A stretch of 64,000 bases of DNA. It comes from Hofstenia miamia (taxonomy: Eukaryota > Xenacoelomorpha > Acoela). The stretch is from contig SCFE01000028.1 in the NCBI GenBank assembly GCA_004352715.1, positions 2,012,657 through 2,076,656 of the forward strand, written 5' to 3'. A program made the position numbers and the translations under genes. The notes under the pieces were generated by a model, which saw only the letters and a program-made list of their open reading frames with translations, made no database searches and was not told where the DNA came from. Shown here piece by piece: positions 57,066 to 64,000 of this stretch (positions are counted from its first letter, which is position 1; every line of letters begins with the position of its first letter).

Positions 57066-57397
57066 CAAGCTAAACTCTTCTAAAGCTGTTCTGTATTTAC
57101 AACAAGAACTTGATCTTACATACAAATTTATTTTCTACATATTTACAAATGAAAACAACCAGCATCAATATTACACCAAGTATTGCTAGATGACATTGAC
57201 ATGTATTAATTAATAAAGCAGTTTGTTGAGGAAAAATCTGAGATGTACTACATTTGGATATTTAAAGCTTTGCTAAACTAAAGTTTGTAGTTATTTGTAT
57301 AATTATTTATTATAATATAATTGTTTTTAAGTGGTTATATTTTAAATGATTGGCTGTTGGCCCACCTATTATTAAAATCATTCCATTGTTTTCAAAG

Positions 57398-58063
57398 ATA
57401 AAATGGATGCTACTTATTCAATATTGATTTATTTTTTTCATTGAAATATGTCATGTGTAACTCCTTTTTAAGGTTAATCAATGAGACAGAACTTTTTTTG
57501 AGAAATTCATTTATCTTGGATCTAGGAACACAAAACTAGTCGGTAGCAGAATTTCAAAAAGTTATCACTTTTACAAGTATATACTATTTACTGCTGTTCC
57601 TCATAGTTCGAGAGTTCGTTGAAAAAAATAAAGTACGGAAACAATGACTGGTTTCAGAGGCTGAAATGAAGTTTACTTAGTCATCAGTGGCGAATTAGGG
57701 GGAGAGCCCAAGGTCCTGAGTCCTCACAAACGACTGAAACGAGGGGCCACCACCAAACGTATGCTTTTTCATAAGAAACGTTATGGAGATGTTAGGTGGG
57801 TGGCGTGGCACTTAACCAAGAATATGGTGAATCTGAGTAGTTATCAGTTTTGCATTTGAATTTTTGTTAAAAAATATGTTTTTGCTTCTTAACTTAATTT
57901 CAAACATTACGAACTTTTAGAGTTGATTAATTAATTAGTAAAGTTCGTAAATGTTCGCGAATTTTACTTTGAATAACTTTAGTAAAGTGCGAATTTTGGA
58001 ACTATGCTGTTTCTCCACAAAATACGTACATGATAAATGTTTTATGCATTTAGGGTTAGCACC
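57398..58063 (+). repeat. Dispersed 0.6 kb repeat, copy 2
   Basis: Direct copy of 55515-56135 (see there), with a CAGTGGCGAATTAGGGGGAG word at 57685 that resembles a hAT terminus nested within it, and an extra stretch near 57760-57830. Confidence 0.75.
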
Positions 58064-58619
58064 CTATCTTATCACGAAATATTCACTTAGTTGAAATATT
58101 AAATCCATTAGAAATTAAGAAACTAATAAGTTCCACTTGGTAACGAAATTTCAATGGCCTTGTTACCTTTTTTTTATTTTTTCTACACAAAAATGGTGTA
58201 CTCAGAATATGAACTGTTCTTTTTTTCTTGCATTTCTATTTACATTGCGTTGCTATTTACAGTTGTTTGCAAGCAGTTCATTTCATCACTGTACTAAAAC
58301 ACTAAACGCCTCACCCACAATACTATTAACGAGAAAACACACACTATACATACCGAGACAAAAATCTGTTGTACAACGACTAGATAGTTATAAGAAAACA
58401 AAACCTCACAGGAACAGATAATAAATGTCACACAGAAATATCAGTATGAACACGGCAATCAACATTTACTTACAAAAGGCATTTAAAAAGACACAATTGC
58501 TGATCATCTAAAAAAGGGTGTTATGGGCTGCTTTAAAAAGGAAGAAATAAAAAAAACATACAAAAACATGACGTGTAAATTTATGTTAAAAGTGAAAGTA
58601 GGTGTGTTTTGTCATTAAG
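58064..58619. other. AT-rich non-coding stretch
   Basis: The open frame at 58137-58421 has no domain feature. Nothing else is supported. Confidence 0.4.
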
Positions 58620-60469
58620 TTAAAAGTAGCAATTTAGACGTCCTTGGGCATTGCTATGCATTTAACGCAATAATCTACAATTTCCTTGATGTTATCAATT
58701 GAATCATATGCTTTAACAAAGTCAACATTTAAAATTCAAGCATCACGTTTCTCATAATTGCATACATCTATAATAAATTGTAATGTTGAAATATTTAATG
58801 AACTGTGTCTAGCTTTAATAAAACCTGTCTGAGTTGGGTAGATGTATTTATCTAGTAGAGGTCCAATTCGGTTGTTTAAAACGTGTGAGAGAATTTTTTG
58901 GTCCATGTTGAGTAAGGATATAGGTCGCCAAGATTGCGGCAATCTTAAATCCTTTTCCTTTTTTGGTAGTAGTTTTATTATGGCGTTACTAATTGAGGCT
59001 GAAATAGTTCCTTTATCTAAAAAGGACTNNNNNNNNNNNNNNNNNNNNNNNNNNNNNNNNNNNNNNNNNNNNNNNNNNNNNNNNNNNNNNNNNNNNNNNN
59101 NNNNNNNNNNNNNNNNNNNNNNNNNNNNNNNNNNNNNNNNNNNNNNNNNNNNNNNNNNNNNNNNNNNNNNNNNNNNNNNNNNNNNNNNNNNNNNNNNNNN
59201 NNNNNNNNNNNNNNNNNNNNNNNNNNNNNNNNNNNNNNNNNNNNNNNNNNNNNNNNNNNNNNNNNNNNNNNTTCTATTTTCATACAGGTCTCGATAAAAT
59301 TTGGTAAACACTTCAATGATTTCATCTTGGTTGTTTGAGACTTTGTTTTCTATTGAGACTTCCTCTATTCTGAGTTTTTTCATAGACCTTGATAGAAATT
59401 TTTTTATTTCTTTTGTACTACCCTCTCCAATTTCATAATCAATGTTTGTTACATATTCCAATTCGTCCCTAGCCTTGCTTGTTAAAATCTTATCTATTGC
59501 TCTTTCATAAAACCCTTTAAGTTCATTATAGTTGTAGATTTCCTTATCTAAAAATTTCATCTGCTTCTCATAGTGCTTTTGCTAGCTCTCTCTCTTTGGT
59601 AGATAGGAAGTTCTTAACTTGTGCCTTCAAAACACACCACTTGGCCTGTATATTTCTAATATTCACACTCTGGAGGGAATCCTGAATAATTTTACCCACC
59701 TCAACTTGAAAACTAATCATTGTACTTGATCGCATTCTCCAAATTCCCTGTCCATGTATTTGCTCGCCAGAAAAAGTTGTTAACAAGGGCCTGTGATCTG
59801 ACATTTTGATGGGTATTGTTTTTGATGACCTCGCTTCAAGGGTGCTTGAGGCAAAACAGTTGTCTATTCTTGAGGAGTAGTTATTTGTACTGAAAAATGT
59901 GTGCTCGTAGTTTTCTATGAAATCTGCAGTATCTACAAGGTTGAATTCCTTAAGGATATGAGTCTCCAAGTAGTTGTATCTCACCTTTGTAAGATTAAGA
60001 GAGGTTTTTTATCCGGATATATCTCTTATTTGTGAAAAACAATTTGAGTCCCCTGCACAGATTATTTCGACTGGCCTTATTTCCTTGATTTTACATGCCA
60101 CATAATTTATGGTTGTTTTATAACTTTCCTTTCCAAAATAGTAATTAATAATTACTTTCTTTTTATTATTAAATGAAAAAATTTGCGCATTCTCATTACA
60201 AGAAACTATATGTAATTGCGGACTGTTTCTACAAACAAGAGCTAATAGGCCTCCTTTTCTATCTGTTATTTTACGTATGAGAAAAAAGTTAATGCCTTTG
60301 GTCTCAAGGTAGTCTTTCATTTTATCTGACAGTTCATTAATTTTAGTTTCCTGTAGCAAGATATAATCAGGTATATAAATTAAAAAGCATCAATGATCTT
60401 AATAAACTTGCCACTGTTTGATATGCCATTTACGTTGTGATTAATCACTTTTAGCTGGCTAGTAACCAT
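58620..60469 (-). pseudogene. L1/Tx1-like LINE ORF2: endonuclease and truncated RT
   Basis: The probable start is the ATG at 60469 (MVTSQLKVINHNVNGI, the first endonuclease block). The endonuclease continues with LLQETKINEL, RKGGLLALV and GDSNCF (60009-60359) and closes with KMSDHRPLLTTFSG (59568-59984). RT follows: SFLDKGTISASISNAIIKLL with PKKEKD, SWRPISLLNMDQKILSHVL, YIYPTQTGFIKARHSSLNIS (58736-59000), and finally VDFVKAYDSIDN near 58700, where it ends before YADD. A gap of 243 Ns (59029-59271) lies inside. The RT blocks resemble the L1/Tx1 group rather than the CR1/Jockey-type LINEs elsewhere in this window. Frameshifts and stops are present. Confidence 0.85.
59029..59271. other. Assembly gap (243 N)
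   Basis: A run of N within the L1/Tx1-like ORF2. Confidence 0.99.
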
Positions 60470-60545
60470 TATTACCAATGAAACACAAAGAAGAGGCCTA
60501 CTGTGTAACAATAAAGGTGTACAAGCAAATAAAGCATTGAGTAGA

Positions 60546-61723
60546 TTAAACAGAACCATCAGTACTTTCTGTAATTGCTGTCTTGTTCCTACTTGCATCT
60601 ATTGTCATAACATTTTCATCTATTGTGAGCATTGGATGGTCGAATTCACCTACTGTTGTAAAGGGACAACTCCACTTGCTGGCCACAGACCAGTCCCATG
60701 TTGCATTCTCAGTAGTAGTTACTTCTGCAAAGGTGATGCCACCTCCCTTCAAGATTGGTGTTTCGTGGATGGCATCAGTCTTTCCCGAGTTTAGACGTGG
60801 TGTACTGACTAAATTTGGATAAAGGGCTTTTTTCTCAGTGATAGTGAGTTCTGCTTTCTTACTTTCTTCAACTTTGATGGAATCAGTTGATGGTTCGACT
60901 AAAACGTTTGTTTGGGTTTCTGCATACTTTTCTGTTACTTTATGGACCCAATCAGGTGGAGACAGGTTTTGTTCTCATCTTGTGTGTCCAGTATAGTGGC
61001 AATTCTGACATATGATTAGTGCTGGGCATGAGGAGTTAATAAAGAAGTTGTCTACCACATGAAATCCTGCACAGTTACTCATCCTAGTTACCCACTCACT
61101 GAGCTTTGTTTGGTGCTGCCAGTCTTCAATGTTGATAGTTGCAATTGAGGATGTTGAATTTAGGTTTCTTCTATATTCATTTGTCTTTATCTCTCCAATG
61201 TCCTTGAGTCCGGACTTGTGATAGAGCATAGAGAACTGTTCTTCCACCGTCCATTTAGCGGGAAAATTTCTCATGGGTATATGGAACACTTTTGGAAAAT
61301 CATCTCTGGCGATGAGAGGTAACCTTCAGTAGGTAACAGTGATCGGCCTTCAAGTTCGATTGGGCAATTGAATAGCACAGACAGCTCTTCATGGCACTTT
61401 GGAGTTGCAACCACTTGTAGGGCTCACAAAGGTTTGCTGTTTTTACGAACACTTGCCAAGACTTTGGAAAACTGGAAATTTCTGTCAAAATCCTCAATGT
61501 TAGGCGATAAAATTTCAAAAATTTTGGTGGCTAGCTTATTAAATGCAGTGTGAAAGAATCTGATTTTTTCATTATAATTTTCACTGGTAGGTGGTGCGGG
61601 CAAAATGTAAGTTGCAGTTAAGTTAACAAATTTACTATCATTAAAAGTAAGTTGACCTAGGTTTGTAGGAACTTGCAAGATTGTTTCATTTCTAGGGTCT
61701 AAGGCACGAGTAAAGGTAGTCAT
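60546..61723 (-). pseudogene. L1/Tx1-like LINE ORF1 with CCHC knuckle, broken
   Basis: The minus-strand frame from ATG 61723 begins MTTFTRALDPRNETILQV and continues through several frame changes. Residues around 61060-61289 read VFHIPMRNFPAKWTVEEQF and WVTRMSNCAGFHVVDNFF, then CQNCHYTGHTR at about 60975-61010, a CCHC-type zinc knuckle lacking a clear last Cys. This architecture (RNA-binding fold then knuckle) is that of Tx1-group ORF1. It lies upstream of the endonuclease/RT ORF on the same strand, and the two overlap or abut near 60500. Confidence 0.65.
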
Positions 61724-62060
61724 TAGATATACTGATAATAAAGGAACACAAAAAACTTACTTGTGAAAAAGTGCAGGCTATCTTGAGCAGCAATTGGGGA
61801 AACCAACAGGAGGAAGGATGCAGTGTAGTTAATGACGGGTGTGGAGGAGGGAGCTGGTGAAGGGATGGAGTCTTCAGGATGAAGAAGAGGGGAAGACAAA
61901 TGTAGGAAAAAGAAAAAGGAAAGTTGATAGGAAACTAGAAAATGTAGATGATGAGATAAATTCAAGAGAAAAAAAGGGATGAAGAAGATGAAAATGTACG
62001 GAAAGAAAAAAACGCAAAAAACGCAGTGACAAAATGACGTGCAGCAGGTACACGTCAATG
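61724..62060 (-). other. Probable LINE 5' UTR, pyrimidine-rich on the coding strand
   Basis: Purine-rich on the plus strand (GAAGAAGAGGGGAAGACAAA-type sequence), hence C/T-rich on the LINE coding strand. An open frame here translates to Phe/Leu/Ser runs only, a consequence of base composition. Confidence 0.45.
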
Positions 62061-63488
62061 CCAGGTATGTATCATGGCCCTGTTACCAGGCATAGATACA
62101 ATTATTTTACAAGTGTTTACCATTATTTTCAGTAATTGCATTAATTTAACTTAATTTTTTATTCTAAATGCTAACTATCGCGTGAGCAAGCCCTTATTTG
62201 GATATGTACTTATAATATTTCTGTCATGAAAGAGTATTTTTAAAATTGCAAAATGTAATTCGAGGTCTGTTGTGATAGAAATTTGCTACAGCTTTTTGAT
62301 AAATCTTTGTCTAAATATTAGTTATTTATTAAAGAGAACACAAAAAATATTTATTCTTTATTTATCACATGGTTTAAATTTGAATATAAAATTTTACGTA
62401 TTTGCTACATAAAGTCCTTTTTCAGAAAATTGGGTTAAAATTTGGTTACCATAGTAATATATTTTATGCTAATAAACTTAATTATATGTTGCGGACAGGT
62501 TATGTGGCTTAATGGGAGATATGCCTTTATCTAAGTATGGTAAGTTTAACTATCAGTTGAAAATGGGTTGTTCATTATACATGAATTTCAGTGTATTACT
62601 TTTTGTAATAGCTTAATCTGAAACAATTCCATGAATGAAATATGAGTAGTAATATTAAGGGAGACCCTGTTACACAAACTGACATTTTGACCTCTGCGAT
62701 ATTGATGAGTGTTTTTTGTGACTCATCAGTTGATTGACATTTCCGCTAATGGATTTTCAGTGACGTCAGATGTTTTTAAGTATGTCTACTAATGGATTTC
62801 AATTAGTAATGCTTTTAATTGATTTTCATGATTCATGTTAGGGCCACTTTTCGGTATGACTAATTTCACTTTGTTAATATCACAATTGTTTGCATTACAT
62901 TTTTGTTGGCTAATATTACAAACTAATTTTCCATAATTTCGAGAAGCTTACATGTATAATTTGGGTAAACTTTCAAAATCACTTTTGTCAAAATTCATTG
63001 TAACACGTTTATCATATCACGAGTTTTTTTCAACCAATAATTAATTTTCATAATAAATATGCATGGAATTACAATGTTTAACTCGCTTTTGGGAATTTTT
63101 TTCAAAATGACTTCACATTGTTTTCAAAAATATACAATTTCATTTACGTAAACAATATTCTTGTTTCTAAGCAAACAAATTATTTTAAAACTATTTTGTT
63201 AATACATGTGGAAAATATTAAACAGAAATTAAACAAAGAGAGATTGCATTTCAATATAACAATTAATGTTAAAAATTCAATAACTCGTAAATAGGTAAAA
63301 CAAATTTTATATACAAGTAAAAATATTCAATTTTGCTATGCAAACTTTTTTAATCATTCTTCAATAACGCATTCGTAAGTTTTAAACAAAGGAGATTACA
63401 ACAGTTTAATGTATAATAACCCCGTCAGAAAGAAGACAATAAAAAATACTGTTTTAAAAAACATTTTCAAAATTATACAATTTAATTT
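62061..63488. other. AT-rich non-coding stretch
   Basis: I see no gene, repeat boundary or RNA signal. Confidence 0.45.
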
Positions 63489-64000
63489 NNNNNNNNNNNN
63501 NNNNNNNNNNNNNNNNNNNNNNNNNNNNNNNNNNNNNNNNNNNNNNNNNNNNNNNNNNNNNNNNNNNNNNNNNNNNNNNNNNNNNNNNNNNNNNNNNNNN
63601 NNNNNNNNNNNNNNNNNNNNNNNNNNNNNNNNNNNNNNNNNNNNNNNNNNNNNNNNNNNNNNNNNNNNNNNNNNNNNNNNNNNNNNNNNNNNNNNNNNNN
63701 NNNNNNNNNNNNNNNNNNNNNNNNNNNNNNNNNNNNNNNNNNNNNNNNNNNNNNNNNNNNNNNNNNNNNNNNNNNNNNNNNNNNNNNNNNNNNNNNNNNN
63801 NNNNNNNNNNNNNNNNNNNNNNNNNNNNNNNNNNNNNNNNNNNNNNNNNNNNNNNNNNNNNNNNNNNNNNNNNNNNNNNNNNNNNNNNNNNNNNNNNNNN
63901 NNNNNNNNNNNNNNNNNNNNNNNNNNNNNNNNNNNNNNNNNNNNNNNNNNNNNNNNNNNNNNNNNNNNNNNNNNNNNNNNNNNNNNNNNNNNNNNNNNNN
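63489..64000. other. Assembly gap to the window end (at least 512 N)
   Basis: N to the last base of the window. Confidence 0.99.

Noticed and set aside
61723-62058. 111-aa Phe/Leu/Ser-rich minus-strand frame
   Set aside because: Composition follows from a pyrimidine-rich strand; it has no domain and is probably LINE 5' UTR.

Overview
The window is AT-rich nuclear DNA from an invertebrate animal, and I cannot name the species. The evidence for a eukaryote is a RING/B-box (TRIM-type) gene with an apparent splice acceptor at its ATG, plus a dense, layered set of metazoan transposons: Ty3/gypsy, several LINE families, P/THAP, piggyBac, Tc1/mariner, hAT and many foldback MITEs. I saw no bacterial operons, tRNA, rRNA or CRISPR arrays. 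Runs of N and several single N junctions mark a draft assembly, and some local duplications look like scaffolding artefacts.

Layout. 1-6.1 kb: non-coding DNA with two copies of one MITE family in opposite orientation and a decayed piggyBac element with TTAA target duplications. 6.2-19.3 kb: an old plus-strand gypsy element (gag, protease, RT fragments) split by a complete 11.3 kb minus-strand gypsy element (LTRs, 4-bp TSD, PBS, gag, -1 frameshift site, pol, PPT). The inner element also carries a long third ORF after pol that I do not recognise. This is the most novel item in the window. The premature stops found along pol are all TGA, where an arginine codon is expected at the alignable positions, which points to CpG decay.

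19.3-32.1 kb: AT-rich DNA with foldback MITEs, a LINE 3' fragment, a P-element relative with THAP domain and 60-bp TIRs, an unclassified TIR element, a foldback with 46-bp tandem units, and a repeat family built of TTTGGCAAATATTTGCC-like palindromes.

32.1-41.7 kb: two convergent TRIM-like paralogues. The plus-strand copy is intact (639 aa); the minus-strand copy has two frameshifts. A Tc1 remnant and a LINE with a PHD-finger ORF1 lie between them. These are the only probable host genes.

41.7-64 kb: two identical LINE 3' ends, two solo LTRs of one family (one splitting a LINE with a clear ATAT duplication), a Tc1/mariner transposase remnant, a hAT remnant flanked by two copies of a 0.6 kb repeat, an L1/Tx1-like LINE with CCHC ORF1, then AT-rich DNA and a terminal gap.
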